Positions 44,878 to 58,400 are shown, counted from the first letter of the stretch. The stretch is 64,000 nt of DNA from Paraphaeosphaeria minitans (GCA_015832175.1 WJXW01000002.1:558001-622000); one strand, 5' to 3'. The notes: a model not told the origin generated them from the letters alone. A program made the numbers and translations.

Positions 44878-45982
44878 AGCCAGTGTCATGCAACGGCGCG
44901 AAAGCGACCTGGCTCGACGGAGTACGAGTGCCTAGACAATACCTAGGTAGATACTTACACCGGGCGCCTCTTACCATACCCTACTCCAGGCGCTGCCGCG
45001 CAGACCGGCAGACCTGCAGACCTGCAGACTTCGATCGTCCCAGCGCGTGCGCTGCCGTCCTTGTACCTACCTGTTCTTGCTCGTGCCCTGTCGTCCTCGA
45101 GGCTTGTACCTGTTCTTGCTTGCTTGCGCACTACCCTCCTTGATTGTACCTGTTCTTGCTTGCGCTCCCGATTCCCCCGTCCTCGATTGAGTCAGTGTCG
45201 GCGGGGATTGGTTTGTGCGCCGTTCGCTGCCCCAGATTCCAACAGCTTCCGCGTCGGCCAATCAGCGTGTCGCCCTTCGAGAGCTTCTGCACGGCTTCAT
45301 ACCTTCTACGGGCCCCATCGCCAGGTGCATGCGGCCAACTGCTGCATCGCCCGTTGCAAAAGCAGATACGCCTGACGCTGGCACGCAGTAACGACGCCGT
45401 CCAACGCTCTGTGCACCGCCGCCAGCAACCTCTCTCTGCGGCTCCACGAGCACTTGCACCCCATCGCACCGGAACGCTGGCCTAGGGCTCGGAACCGTCC
45501 GTCCATAGGTACGGTACCTCTCCGAGCTGAGTCCTCAGCCGCCTCTTCTCGCACCGACTCGCAGCCGTCCTGCTCAGTGCTGCCCATCCTGCCCACCCTG
45601 CCCCCAGTCCGTTTCGCTGCTAGCCGCGTCGTCTTCCCAGGCTGGTGTTCTAGGATACCCGTACCTACCCTTCCACCTCTTCTCTTGACCAGTGCCAGCC
45701 ATTCGCCACCCAACGGCTGCCAATTCCTCATTCCATCGCATCGTGCGGCTGTCCCTCGCCTTGTTGCGCCCATTGACTGCCTCTCGACTCTCCCGGATCG
45801 AAGACCGTGATTGACCCGCCGGTGCTCCGAGGCCCACTGCGTTGCATCGCCCTCCCTCCAGCACAGACGAAGGCCACCAGCCAAGGTTTGTGATATCTGA
45901 GCTCGCCCTACACATCCGAGAACCTCGCCCTGACGTAGGTGTGCGGTGCCAGCCTCCTTGTCTCGCCCGGTCCTTTGTTTAC

Positions 45983-46017
<35 letters not shown>

Positions 46018-46190
46018 TTGCCCACTGCCCACCAAGCGCCCGCTCACGTCGCACCGCGACCCCGCCCTTCCAGAGCTTCTCACGGCGTGTCTCTCAGCCA
46101 AGCTGCCGATTCACCCCTCTGGACGCTCACCGCTGGCAGCGACGTGCGGATCCCCGGCCTGAAGTGACACCAGGCCCATAATTGTTGAGC
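44878..46190. other. leader/promoter of the C2H2 regulator gene
   Basis: C/T-rich, probably transcribed 5' region. Contains gcagacctgcagacctgcagac at 45006-45028 and three copies of a tgtacctgttcttgcttgc-like phrase (45061-45082, 45105-45123, 45146-45162). (CAG)11 lies near the 3' end. Confidence 0.5.
45984..46016 (+). repeat. (CAG)11 in the presumed leader of the C2H2 regulator
   Basis: Eleven uninterrupted CAG triplets 175 bp before the predicted start codon. Confidence 0.95.
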
Positions 46191-49100
46191 ATGCCCATCG
46201 ACGCCGGCACAGCCAACATGGGTCCTTCGGTTGTCTCGGGCAGTGCCTCGAGCAGTGCCAGCAGCGGCAATTGTACGCCGCCCCTGCCCATCGCTCATCC
46301 CTCAGTAAGCGTGACTGACTGACGAGAGCAGCTTCCGTCCAGACCGCCAAACCCGAACCCTCGCAAACCACGAACAGCGCTCCCTTCCCTCCGCCCAAGA
46401 CCGACAAGCCGCGGCCTCACGTTTGCGGGACGTGTCAGCGCTCATTTGCCCGCCTCGAACATCTGAAGCGACATGAGCGCTCGCATACCAAAGAGAAGCC
46501 GTTTGAATGCCCTCAGTGCACGCGATGCTTCGCGCGGCGCGACTTGCTCCTGCGGCACCAGCAGAAGCTGCATCAGCAAGGTGCCACGTCCTCACGGCCG
46601 CGCACTGGCCGTAGGGAAAGCACGACCGGCCCGCCTCCTAACAGTGCCAGCAGGGTCCGCAAGAACTCTGTTGCGAGCAGCATCGGTGGCCCGTCTGGCA
46701 TCAACCCCTCCATGAGGCCGCGCGCGAACACCATCAGCCATGTTGACCCCGCGGCGCTCAACAGCCTCCTCGCATCCCACAACGTCTCGCTCGGTCGGGG
46801 CGGACATCCTGGCCACGCACACCATGCAAGTCTATCCGGGATTGGCGGTCCCAGTGCATACGACTTCCGGGGCATGTCGACCGTTGTCGGTGGTCCTGGG
46901 CAGCATCACGGGCTATCGAAGCTCGACACCCACCTCGGCTTTGGCATGGGTGGCGGACTGCGGACCGCACCCATACCAGGATTTGCACAGGATGACTTCG
47001 AGCTGGACAAGTTTTTCGGAACGTCCGGCTCGACCATAAATCCAAACCAATTACACTTCAGTGCAGGCATGGGCGCACAATCCACGTTCAACGCCTTCGG
47101 CAATCCATTCGGAACAACCGCCATTGACGAAGACGATTTTGCTTGGAGTGCTGGTCTGGATAGCTCAATGATGTTTCCCGAGCCCAACGACCCTGTCGGT
47201 GATGGATCATCCCCCTCGGCGATTAGTACCACCAGCCAGAGCGGGTTCAGCGAGGTCATGGTGGACGGTTCAGGACAGCCGACGACTACACCCATGTGGC
47301 ACCAGCCGTTGGTCACACATACCAGCGTCAACCCGGCAGGCTACAACCTGGACGCCATGGCACCTGTATTCCCAGAACTTATGATGGGTAGCAACGCCTA
47401 TCTTCCGAAAGAGTTGGGAGATCAAGGTGCGACGCCTGACTTCTACATGCCAACGCCCTCGGCGTTTTCTACCATGAGCCCTACTGCAGGTATTCCGGGT
47501 ATGCCGAATCAGTATTTCCAACCTCCGATCACATTCAATTCTGATTCCGGCAGCATATCATCCGCGTCAATAAACGGCAGTGCTAGGCATAGTTCTGTTA
47601 CCTCTGTCTCGAGTGACACCCTGACGGATGCCACAAGACAAGCTTTGGTCTTCAACCTCTCCCAAGCACTCGGATACGGCAACCCTCAACGCAAGTTCTC
47701 TCAGCCGCAGATCAGCTCGCCGCTCTCGGCCAACCCCAACAAGGCAGCCAGCCAGGTCGCTTCACTTCCAAGCACCGTGGACCTCCAGCGTTACGTTAAT
47801 GCTTATATTCAGTTCTTCCACCCTCACCTGCCATTCTTGCACATTCCTACCCTTACCTTCGACACTCCAGCATATACCCATCAGCTTCGTTCAGCCGGTA
47901 GCTACAACCACGATGGCATGGTGGGGGGTGGTGGCTGCTTGATCCTTGCCATCGCAGCAATAGGCGCTCTTTACGAGTTCGAGCACGGTGTGGCGAAAGA
48001 CCTCTTCGAGTCAGCGAAGAAGATGATACTTTACTATCTGGATGAACGTCGTCGCGCTGGCCTATCCGCTGCTGTCAATGGGCCAAACTCTAACAATGAT
48101 CCTGTAAATAAGCCCCCGCTATGGCTAGTACAGGCTATGGCGTTGAATCTCATCTTCGGTCACAACTGCGGCGATAAGCAAGCTGCGGATGTTGCGAGCA
48201 CCCACTGCGCAGCGCTCGTCAGCTTAGCTAAAGCTGCCGGTCTCGATCGACCCGCTGGCGATACATCAACAGCACTAAGCCCTCGGAACGGTGTTGCCAA
48301 TGGAGATATCGAAATGGGCGATGGATCGATGCCCCCGGAATTGTCGCAGAAAAGTCCGCCCAGTGACGCAATGGACGAGCATGCGCAATGGATACGGTGG
48401 AAGCAAGCCGAGGAACGCAAGAGAACATATTTTGCCGTTTTCTCCATGTCTAGCCTTCTCGTTTCTGCATATGCTCATGCTCCGCGAATACTGAACTCTG
48501 AGATAAGACTGGATCTGCCTTGCGAAGAAGACCTCTGGTCCGTGGACAACCCACAAGCTTGGGCTGCCATGGGTGGACCAATGATCGCCCAATCCAAGGG
48601 ACTCTCGTTCAATGCAGCAATGACGTATCTGTTGGAGGCCAGCACGAGACAACAGCCAGGACGCGCCAATGGCGCGTATCAGCAACAGTTTGGCGGTGAT
48701 CCGGCGATGAGCGAGATGTCGGAAAGCGAAATTCGCCCTAGCACTTTTGGGTGCTATGTGCTCATCAATGCGCTACATGTGTATATCTGGGAAACTAGAC
48801 AACGACACACAGGTCGCCTATGGAAGACCCACGAGACCGAGGCCATGCATGCACAGGTGGAACCGGCTTTGAAGGCATGGCAATCAGCCTGGAGGACCAA
48901 TCCGAACCACAGTATCGAGCGACCAAGCCCGTTCGGCCCGTTGTCCGCTGATTGCATACCTCTACTGGACCTGGCATATGTGAGGCTATTTGTAAACCTT
49001 GGTCGTGCGAAAGAGCTGCTCTGGCAACGAGACTTTGACGGCATGTCGGCGGAACTCGCGAAAGGTGTTGACGTGGTTGCACACGCCGAGAGCACTCCTG

Positions 49101-49806
49101 AGCGATCCGAGCCCATGGACGTGCAGTATACTGATTCAAGTCAACGCGGTGCAAGTATGTCACCCGGAAATGTCGATGGGTTGAGTCCAGGGCAAGGAAG
49201 CAACGGTCTGCAAACTAGTCGCTCTTCGAAGCGGGAGCGACACCTTCGCAAAGCAGCCTTCTATGCTGCTGACTCTCTTTCCATGGCCGACAAACTCGGT
49301 GCGACATATGCCGAGTTCACCGCTCGAGAAATACCCAATTCTTCGGCGATGTGCACGTTGGATTGTGCACAGATCCTGGCCGAATGGCTTGCTTGCGTCC
49401 AAGACCGCGTGGGTCGCTTTCTGGGGATTCTTGGCAAAGACGAGGTTGATTACACGACTGTTCCTGCGATCATTTTACTGGAAGAAGAGGACGTCAAACT
49501 GATACAGAAGATTGCGGACATCTTGCACACTGCAGACATGAAGCTCGCTTACGACATCACCTCCAATAGCATAACCATGCTCGGCGGGCTATCGAATCTT
49601 GGTCACTGTGGCTACGGTACCAAATTGCTCATGGTCACAGCATACATGCTGGAGAAATCGGCTGTCTGGCCCGGTAAGTATCGTAGGTGTGTTGAACAGA
49701 ATGCATACTGATTCGAGACATAGTGACTCATGTAATGGCTCGTGCTTTGGAAGCGCATGCAAAACACCTCAACCAACGTGCCGAAGCGTCTGTGCTGCCT
49801 CAGTAA
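46191..49806 (+). CDS. C2H2 zinc-finger transcription factor with fungal_trans domain (AmdX/Adr1-like)
   Basis: Predicted join 46191-46272, 46332-49673, 49724-49806 gives 1168 residues. Two tandem C2H2 fingers lie at residues 59-79 (C59, C62, H75, H79) and 87-108 (C87, C90, H103, H108), linked by TKEKPF. The [20 protein letters not shown] sequence and [16 protein letters not shown] match the Adr1/AmdX class, which bind DNA as a pair. A ~390-residue Gly/Ser/Asn-rich linker precedes a fungal-specific transcription-factor domain from about residue 505 ([20 protein letters not shown]). [20 protein letters not shown] is also typical. AmdX regulates acetamidase in Aspergillus; target genes here are unknown. 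Intron 1 could instead run 46305-46342 (38 bp), but the 59-bp choice is more normal. The 50-bp last intron replaces a weak read-through tail with [20 protein letters not shown]. Confidence 0.88.
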
Positions 49807-51178
49807 ATATTTTACGTTGTACAAAAGTTCATGGCCAAACATGTCTTATCGCGACGGTTGATGCCCATATAACGACCTTTCACGCTTACGAATCTTCGTC
49901 CGAGACAATGAGCTTCATGAAGCTGACGACAAAACTCAAGCAATCTTTGGGAGCTTTTACATCTGAGTTGATCTCGGACGGAAGCTGCGCAGATTCGCGA
50001 TATCCTTGTATTTGTACTATGCCTTCAGCGTTGGGTGCCAGCAACCCAAAGGAGCTGTGTGTGCCTCGCAACCGAAGGCATCACGACTTCTATTCTCGCG
50101 GATATTCCACGGTGCCGTTTGTTTTTTCGTGGGTGGGCACCGTCTTCGTTGGAGAATCAGCCCGATGAAACAATTGCTTTTGCTGCCACGGGCTTGGAGT
50201 CACGCTGTAATTCTTCCAGTATTCGACAACTTGAGGGAACATCTGGATCCATATTCCATACCTTTTTTCATGTCGTCTTCTGCACAGCTAGTGGTGGACG
50301 ACGAAGAGCATGCGCAGGCCTCGGCCTTGATTCTTAACACTACAGGAATGATGATGTTACGAGCGCTTCATTCTTTCGTCATCTCCTCTTAGGGGATCGG
50401 GATTGGATCTGGAATTGGCTAGGACAGGGTCTTGGATAGGATGGACGGACAGATGGAAAAAGTTTCTGGGCTATGTAGTGGTTCGTCAATGCACCGCTTA
50501 CATGGAGCGTTCTTCTCAGAGATTGACACCGACTGCTGCCACGCACCGAAGCAGCTAGCTATTGTACATTCTCCTCAGCGCATACATCTGAATACCTACA
50601 ACTTCATCTCAGAAAGGCGGCTCCAACCACGAAAGCGGCGAGCTCAAGCTACCTACCTACTACGGTAGACTACCTACCTCAGCCGCGCGTACCTAGTTTC
50701 AAAAACCAGTCGTACCGTAAGAAACGCACGCCATCACGCTCGCGTGAGCCGCCTTGTCCGCGCGCCACACGCGGTCTCTGCTTCCCGCCAGCGTTTGCAG
50801 GCAACCGACACGTTCAGTCTCGACGGCTCTTGGGTCGCACGCGCGTTACCTAGGCGCATACTCTAAGCTCGGGCACAACGCTGCCGTGCGATGCCACGCG
50901 GCGCAGGCGCAGGCGCAGGCCCATCGAGATTCCGCAATGCGTGATCTCGAAACCTTTTGATGCGGTTCGCGTGCGCACGCGGGACGAGATTAAATATCTA
51001 TCGGGTTGGGGCGTTTTGGAATCTACCTAGCGTTCTGCAGTGCACTAGGTACCTACGGATCTCGGTGGGGTTGTGGTTGGAGTGAGGGAGATGGTACGGT
51101 AGGTAGACTAGGTACCTAGTGAGGAGGTTCACGCGGGCTGGCGCAAGAGTCGGGTTACGGGGTTTTTGGGCTCCCGGC

Positions 51179-51214
<36 letters not shown>

Positions 51215-52791
51215 TCTAGGTAGGGAAAGATGGGAAGGGTGTTTTGAGATGGCTGGACTGTCCCGTTGCGGCGAGGGTGGGAAAGGTGAAAGGCGAACTC
51301 TCCGTCCCTTGTTGCCATCTCGAAACGCTCCGGCTGTGCTAGGTACCATGTCCCACACACCTTCTCACCCCTCTATCGAGACGACTCCCAACGATCCTAG
51401 GTACACCTGAACCGCACAGCGCCGCTTGTGACGTTTCGCATCTGACATTTTCACATTCCTCGCCTCGAACATGATGGTTTTCCCATTTCTCGCCACGAGT
51501 GGTACCTAGCTTCGTCGTGTTCCACGGCTGCGGGTACCGTACCCAGTGCGCGCTCGTCGGACGCTGCTCCGCAAGTCTGCGCTAGGCCGCTTGTTACCAT
51601 CAGCAGACCGGACCTGGGGCCGGAGCTGTGGCACACGGAGCTCGGCTGTCTGGGAGCCGATAAAAATTCAAGACGAGACGAGACGGGATGCGGCAGAGGG
51701 TTAGGGGTGCGGACGGTGTGGTGGCATGTGCTGGAGGGCTGGACGGCGTGAGCAGGAACGCACGGTCTGGGCGGAGCGTGGCCAGGCGACTAGGGGATCT
51801 ACGGTACTCGAGTGATGTATTCCTTTCAACGAGGGAAATGGTTGTATCTAGTCAAAGTGGTGTTGCTGGTTTGGAGCGTAAGTGGCTGCTTGCTGTTCCG
51901 TGTTTGGAGTTTTCAGATGCTAAAAGGTTTGGAGGGAATGAGGTTCTCAGGCATAGGATCGAGATCGTGGCGCCCACATTCTTGGTTTGAATGGTGGGAA
52001 GGATGAGGAAGAGTGGTTGGGTCTTGGTAGGTTTCCGAGAATGATGTGATGCGGTAGGGATTTGCTGCATCGTCTTGATTTAGATGGCGAGGTGAGTGTA
52101 AGGTGAGGAACCCACTGTCGGAGATTCGGTCCGTCTCACTGATAGTCACAAAGATGCCTTACAGGTTGTTTCCGAGAAAGGTTGGTTGCTGTAACACAGA
52201 TCTTGCTTCTGATGTGACGCAAGGCCCTTACTGGTAAAGATAGAACTATGCCTCTCCTTCCCAAGTATGTTTAAATATAAGAAAGGAGCAATTCTTTAAA
52301 ATAGTTAATTGTTGACAAGTTTGAGGAGGCCACATCAAGCTTTACTAGCCGTCCTGTACTTCGAAAGCGCTGCTTGGCAGGATCATCACTGCGCAATATA
52401 AGCTGCGGCCATAGCATTAGAATTACACTCTCGACTTCTATTTTTTATCTGCCATTTCCGATATGAATATTTTGGAAGGGAGGAAGCTTGAAATATCCGA
52501 CGCAGTATCTAGACATGACCACTCTTGTTGCAGGTGCGTTTAATGCCAATTTTAAGAGCATCTCAGCTCTAGAACCAACTGCTTGTTCTAGAGATTGCTG
52601 GAGAGATCTTTCAGAACCTAACGACGCCGATGGTATTTACGAGTCTGGACTTAACCCCTCAACTTGAGTGGGGATGACAATACGTATGGCCCGCCAGGAC
52701 CGTGCAGACAATCGGCACTACAGTCTCACCACTTGTCCGCTGATTCTTATCTCTTCCAGAGGGAATTTTTTTAAAACTAGAAATAAAATCA
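49807..52791. other. spacer toward the degenerate region
   Basis: No supported gene. Contains gcgcaggcgcaggcgcagg at 50902-50920, tacctaccta motifs at 50650-50690 and 51030-51120, and (GT)16. From about 52200 onward the DNA becomes more AT-rich and TpA-rich, marking the edge of the RIP-affected block. Confidence 0.5.
51181..51213 (+). repeat. (GT)16 microsatellite
   Basis: Uninterrupted GT dinucleotides ending in gtgg. No coding context. Confidence 0.95.
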
Positions 52792-53289
52792 ATGTTTCAC
52801 GGCCAAGATCGCCTCGGTGTCGAGGTATTCTTTGTCATAAGTGAACCTATCTCTGCGATCCACAATGCAGATTCTTCATTGGTTAAAAACTTGGTAGCCA
52901 TAACCACTCTAATCAGTGGTGATCGAATACATGAAAAATCCAAAACACTTATGGTTCTCAAGGGTATGAAACACGCGATAGATTCTATAATAGTCAAAAG
53001 CATCAATCAAGCGACAGACACCATGAACGAGGGCGGCCTCTTTGCAGCTAATGCACCCCTGCCACGACTTCAGGAAATCTAAGCGGCACTAGAGGCTGCT
53101 AAGCTCCTCCAAATTCTCCCTAGTGAACTAGTGAAAGATCCCCTATGCGCAACCCACACCTCCGAGATGATATCGTACATAAATTGTAGGCCAACCATTA
53201 ACAAACAGCTTATAGAAGAAGAGGTTTTAATACAGCTACGCAAGCTTCATGTCGATACATTAGTTAGTAAGGTAAGTTTGGGCATATAA
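52792..53289 (+). pseudogene. broken gene remnant ending at a probable splice donor
   Basis: From 52792 the frame reads about 96 codons to a TAA at 53080-53082, then stays open in the same frame for another ~68 codons (AALEAAKLLQILPSELVKDP and onward). The single stop sits where CAA to TAA would explain it. The sequence looks protein-like: EVFFVISEPISAIHNADSS, then helical segments. AAG|GTAAGT at 53269-53277 is a strong donor, so the retrotransposon may have landed in an intron. I recognise no family. Confidence 0.4.
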
Positions 53290-53308
53290 TCTTACAGCGA
53301 GACAGGAC

Positions 53309-53313
53309 TAATA
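53309..53313 (+). repeat. target-site duplication TAATA (left)
   Basis: TAATA immediately before the 5' LTR matches TAATA at 60020-60024 immediately after the 3' LTR. Confidence 0.9.
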
Positions 53314-53724
53314 TGTTAAGATCCAAAGGCTAGGCCTCCCGGGATCTTTATATGTATCTACATTTATTATTTAAGTGGCACAGCACAAAAGGTCATATAA
53401 CCTAATTAGTGTGATTAGAGCGCTAAGACAACTAATTAGACTAAGCACTTAATATACTAAGTAACTAATTAGTACTTAATTAGTTTAATTAGAGCAATTA
53501 GTCTACTAATCGCTTAAAGTATATAGGAACGCAAGGATAGGCTCTCTATACTTATATTTAATCTATTTATTAATCTATTATTTAGATTCTAGTAGACTAA
53601 ATTATTAACTTATTACACTTCGCAAGATACTATTATATTAATAAGACTTTTTATCTTCTATAAGTACTCCTGCCTAAGAACTAACTTTAACCCTTTAGGA
53701 CTAGCTACCCTTTTAGATTTAACA
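53314..53724 (+). repeat. 5' LTR, 411 bp
   Basis: Begins TGTTAAGATCC and ends GATTTAACA. Aligns end to end with 59609-60019. In the first ~125 bp I count 18 differences, all transitions. Confidence 0.95.
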
Positions 53725-54602
53725 TCTTAAACACTTTTAACATAAGTACTTTACAAACTCCTACCTCTTTTACAGCTTTAGGTGCCGCTAAAATTACTCC
53801 TATAAAGGATAGTAGTAAGGCGCACAAACCTAATTTCTACTTTAGCAAATAATCTTAAACTAATATCTAGATTCTCTAGTTAGACCTCTACTTCTTTAAC
53901 TTAAATAAACCCCTTAAAAATAAAAAGAAAGTTATCTTCGCAGTAACATATATGCAAAGAGATACAGGATTATAGATCTATCCCTACTTTAAAAAGTACC
54001 TAGGAATAGACTATAATAATAATAATAATAATTACGCAAATAAGCACACTAATACAGTTAATATTATTAAGAATTATAATAACTTTAAGAAATATCTTAA
54101 ATAACTCTTTAGAATTACTAATAAAGACTCTATTATAAAGGTAAAGATTTAGACTATAATTTAAAAATAATTAGCAGCTAAGTATACAGCTAAGTTTTAT
54201 AGATACACTATATAACTTAACTAGGACAATAAATCTCTTTAGAATATATATAAATAAGGACTTAAATAGAAACTATATAAGAAACTCTTACGTAGTAGTG
54301 CACAAATTGCTAACCTTAAAAAACTATATAAAGAAACTATTAGAATTAATAAAGAGTAGTTTTTACTATAACAGGAACTCTACTAAAACCCTAGGGCAAT
54401 AAGCTTTAGACAACTAGTAAAAGTAATTTATAAAAACCTTATTAGAATTGTCTAAAAGTAATAGCTAAGGAACTACTAGAGATATAAACTAATAGAAGAT
54501 GTCTAGTTTAACTATATAGGCAAAGGAAAAGAAGGAAAGATAGGCCCTAAGTAGCCTAATAAACGCGTCTCTAATAGAAGTTAATAACTAATAAGTAAGA
54601 CC

Positions 54603-54660
54603 TATAAATGCTTTATATATAGTAAACTAGGCTATATAGCCAGGAACTATAGATTAAAGA
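54603..54660 (+). pseudogene. gag nucleocapsid CCHC zinc knuckle, degraded
   Basis: The translation KCFIYSKLGYIARNYR fits C-x2-C-x4-H-x4-C with the second Cys, the His and the last Cys all changed to Tyr, each by a single transition (TGY to TAY, CAY to TAY). The upstream region 53730-54600 is the expected position of gag and is unreadable. Confidence 0.75.
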
Positions 54661-55675
54661 ATAAAGTCTATTAAACTAAGTTAAATATACTAACTATTAA
54701 GGACTAAGAACCTAATAAGGAATAGGAAGTTATTATAACGCTATTTAGTTACTAACGCGTTACGCCAGAGTAAAGTAAGTAATTAGATTTACCTAACTTA
54801 TAACTATACAAAGATTTAGAAGACAACTCTAATATATACTATAATATAGAAGATATAGAAAAGATACTAAGATCTTCTACTCCTTACTTATAAAGTAGGC
54901 AGGAAGAAGACAACCCTATATTACCTAAGTATAAACTAAATATTTAGGACTATATAGAACCCTACTAGGCACCAAAAGAAATACAACCCTATAAAAATAA
55001 GAAGTTAGACTACGTACTAAAGTACTACCTAGACTACTAAAATCCTACACACTAATTCTATATATAGATGTATTATAAAGAACCAATATACGTATAACAT
55101 AAGGCAGAGAAAGAGGAGAATAAGAAATAACCTAGAAGAAAACTGCGCTATAGATAGATATAGATAGACTACCCTATTATAGCTTATAACAAACACCTCT
55201 AGAATAAATAATAAGTAAAATACTTTCCTTACCTTACGCAGAAGGGTAATAAATGCTATAATATACTTATTAACAGAGACTATATATAACTATACTAGTA
55301 TATGTGTCTAAACTAAGACTATAAATACTACTATATAGCTAAATATTTAGACAGCTTTGTAAACTACCCTATATAAGAAGTAATAATAGAACTACTAATT
55401 TAACTAGTATATAAGAACAGTAAAGACTGTAGGAGGAAAAACAGAAAAACATCCTTATAGAAAGAAGAAAAAGACAATCTATATAAGCTATATACTTAAG
55501 AATAATAATAGAAGCAGATGCTTAGAAACGTATACTAGGCACTAGAACTTAACTATAACTTACACAAATAGATGTCTTTTTTAGGCCTAAACTTAAATAA
55601 AAAAACACGTTTATTAAATTAAATACTACAGTAAGTATAGTATTAGTTAAGCTACTAGTATAGCTTAAAGGAATA

Positions 55676-55730
55676 TAGGCTTAAGCTCTTATAGACTTAG
55701 GAGTAGAAAAGAACTTTATATCTTATTAGA
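55676..55730 (+). pseudogene. aspartic protease motif, degraded
   Basis: Reading ALIDLGVEKNFIS corresponds to the retropepsin A-(L/F)-(I/V)-D-S/T-G-A region, with the Ser/Thr lost. Position between gag and reverse transcriptase fits. Confidence 0.65.
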
Positions 55731-56289
55731 TAGTAAGACAAGCAGGACTTATAATATTAGAGAAAAAAGTACCCTATATTATTTATATCGCAAATAGATC
55801 CCTAATGCCTAAGACACCTTAAATATACTAGGAGGTTACTACTACAATAATAGTTTAAGGATATAGAAAGAAACTTACTTTAGATATCTTACTAGGATCT
55901 AAGCATAAGTTAGTTTTAGAATTACCTTAGTTAATAATACACAACCTATAGATTAACTAGGGTATAAAGAAAATATTATTTAAACGCTGTAATTATGTAT
56001 TATAAGTAAAGCTTACGCATTAACTAAAAATAATAGTAAATAAGGGAGTTATTAACAATATAATACTATAATAGACAGTTAAAAAATAGAAGCACACCTT
56101 AGTAGACGCTAGTAGGAACCACTAGGTTAAGAAGTGTAAGAAGGAGGATAATAGCACACTCCTTACCTTACTAAGAGAGTATAGGAAATAGACATATATG
56201 TTTATAGAAAAGGAAGGAAAAGCAAACCTACCTAAATATTAACCCTAGGATCTTATAATAGACCTAGAAGAAGGGAAGACGCCACTCTT

Positions 56290-56870
56290 TAGACTACTAT
56301 ATAGTAAAACAGGAGAAGAACTCCTTAAAGAACGTGATTTTATTAAGATAAACCTTAAAAAAGAATATATATAACTATTAAAGTCACTAGCAGTAAGCCC
56401 TTTTATATTTATTAAAAAAAAGGATGGATTAAATAGACCATACGTTAACTACTAATAACTTAACAACATAATAATAAAGAACTAATATCTACTACTAAAT
56501 ATTATAGAGTTACAAGATTAACTATCTCAAGCCAAGATATTTACAATAATAGATCTAAGAGACGGTTACTACCTTATATAAATTAAGAAAGGTGAAGAAT
56601 AGAAAACAGTGTTTTAATTACGCTATAGACTATTTAAATATAAAGTTATGCCTTTTAGACTTATAAACGCACTAGTAGCTTTTATAGCGCTTATTAATAA
56701 TGTACTCTATAAATATCTAGACATATTTATTATTGCGTATATAGACGATATCCTTGTCTTTTCTAAAAACGAATTAGACCACACTAAGCATATACAGACA
56801 GTACTAAAAGCACTAGATAAAGCATACCTTTACATTAAACTTAAGAAATATAAGTTTAACGTTAAATAAC
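56290..56870 (+). pseudogene. reverse transcriptase domain, degraded
   Basis: Pieces in order: SPFIFIKKKDGLNRPYVNY, a DLRDGYYLI-like segment, MPFRLINALVAFIALINNVL and AYIDDILVFSKN. The YIDD catalytic box (56738-56749) survives. A 73-codon stop-free stretch (56648-56869) is the longest intact piece of pol. Confidence 0.88.
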
Positions 56871-57119
56871 TTAAATTCCTAGGACACATTATTACTATAG
56901 AAGGAATTAAGATAGCACTAAGTAAAGTTAAATATATTAAGAACTAGCTAATACTAAAGATAGCCAAGAATATCTAAGAATTCTTAGGATTCTATAGATT
57001 TAATTAACAATTTATCTAAGATTACGTAAAGATTACAATACCCTTAATAAATCTTACAAAGAAGGACGTACCCTTTAAATAAATAAATAAGTATAGAATG
57101 TTATTCCAACTCCTTAAGA

Positions 57120-57560
57120 TAGTATATATTATAGAACCTATCCTTATTTATTTTAGAAATAATAAACTACTACGCTTTAAAACAGACGCTAGTAATCTTA
57201 CGCTAGGCGCCTACGCTAAATAAGAATATAATAGCAAATAGCACCTAATTACCTATTACTTATGTAAATTTAATAACGCCAAAACACAATATAATATACA
57301 TAATAAAGAACTCTACGCTATTATTAAAGTCTTAAAGTATTAGAGAATTTACACGCTTAGTTACTTAACGCTAGAAATCTACACAGATTATAAGAACCTT
57401 CTAAGGTTCACAATAACAAAAGAACTTACGCTATAATAATAAAAATAGTTATAAACCACAAAGTAGTATAAGTTTAAAATTATCTATATAGCTAGGAAAG
57501 AAAATGGCAGAGTAGACGCTCTTAGCTAACAAAGTAATCTAGTAGAAGAAAAGGTAAAAA
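57120..57560 (+). pseudogene. RNase H domain, degraded
   Basis: Contains FKTDASNLTLGAYAK, corresponding to the FxxDAS opening of gypsy RNase H, then a YNIHNKELYAIIKVLKYW-like segment and a YTDYKNL-like segment, broken by stops. Confidence 0.75.
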
Positions 57561-57669
57561 CCTTCTCTATAATCCTTCGCAAAGCCAAAAATAGATCTCT
57601 AGAACTAATAGCGGAACTAAATTAACTTTTAGTAATTAACTAAGAAGTTCTAGAATATCTATAGACTAA

Positions 57670-58400
57670 GATTATCTAATAATACCACAATAACCCTATA
57701 TACAGACACCTAGGCATCACAAAAATAATAGAACTTATCTAAAAGAATTACACCTTTAAAGAAATTAAAAAAGCTGTAATAACTTACATCTATAAATATA
57801 TAGAATACTAGAGAAATAAATATAGCACACATCTTAAATATAGAGAGATATAAGTAATTAGAATACTAACAGCACTATAGGAAGACATTGCTATAGATTT
57901 TATTATAGAAATTCTAAACTCTAAGGATTTAACAATAGAAATTAAATACAACAGTATACTAGTAATAGTCTACTAACTAACTAAGTATGTTAAGCTCATT
58001 CTATGCCTTAAAAGAATAACAGCAAAGGAACTCGCTTTTCTTATCCTAGACTAACTAATTAGACACTACAGAATCCTAAAAATAATTATTAGCAATAGAG
58101 ACAAGCTCTTTATATTAAATTATTAGATAACACTTATAGCACTACTTAAAACAAAATAAAAACTATTAACAGCTTACTATCTATAAACTAATAGACAAAT
58201 AGAACGTACAAACTAAACTATAGAAACGTACCTATATATCTACTGTAATAGTTAGAAGAATAACTAGATTTTATTACTACCTATAGCACAGTTAGCCTAT
58301 AATAACAAAGTATTAGTAGTATTAGGACATACACTATTCTATATAAACTATAGAAGACACCTATATCTCTTTAACTAATAATTTCCTACGATAATTAAAG
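57670..58400 (+). pseudogene. integrase domain, degraded
   Basis: A zinc-binding-type HNNPIYRHLGITK opening is followed by a core with EDIAIDFI, VIVY-LTKYVKLI, and LIRHYRILKIIISNRDKLF, matching the gypsy integrase core (DFI, xxSDRGxxF). The YYL-TNRQIERTN segment also fits. Many TAG/TAA interruptions. Confidence 0.82.

Noticed and set aside
44570..45143. ORFs with long Cys-Leu-Ser-Val or Thr-Asp-Arg-Gln runs
   Set aside because: Artefact of the GTCT microsatellite, open on both strands.
46305..46342. 38-bp intron as alternative intron 1 of the C2H2 regulator
   Set aside because: It keeps frame, but 38 bp is shorter than every other intron here; the 59-bp intron 46273-46331 is in frame and has a normal length and branch site.
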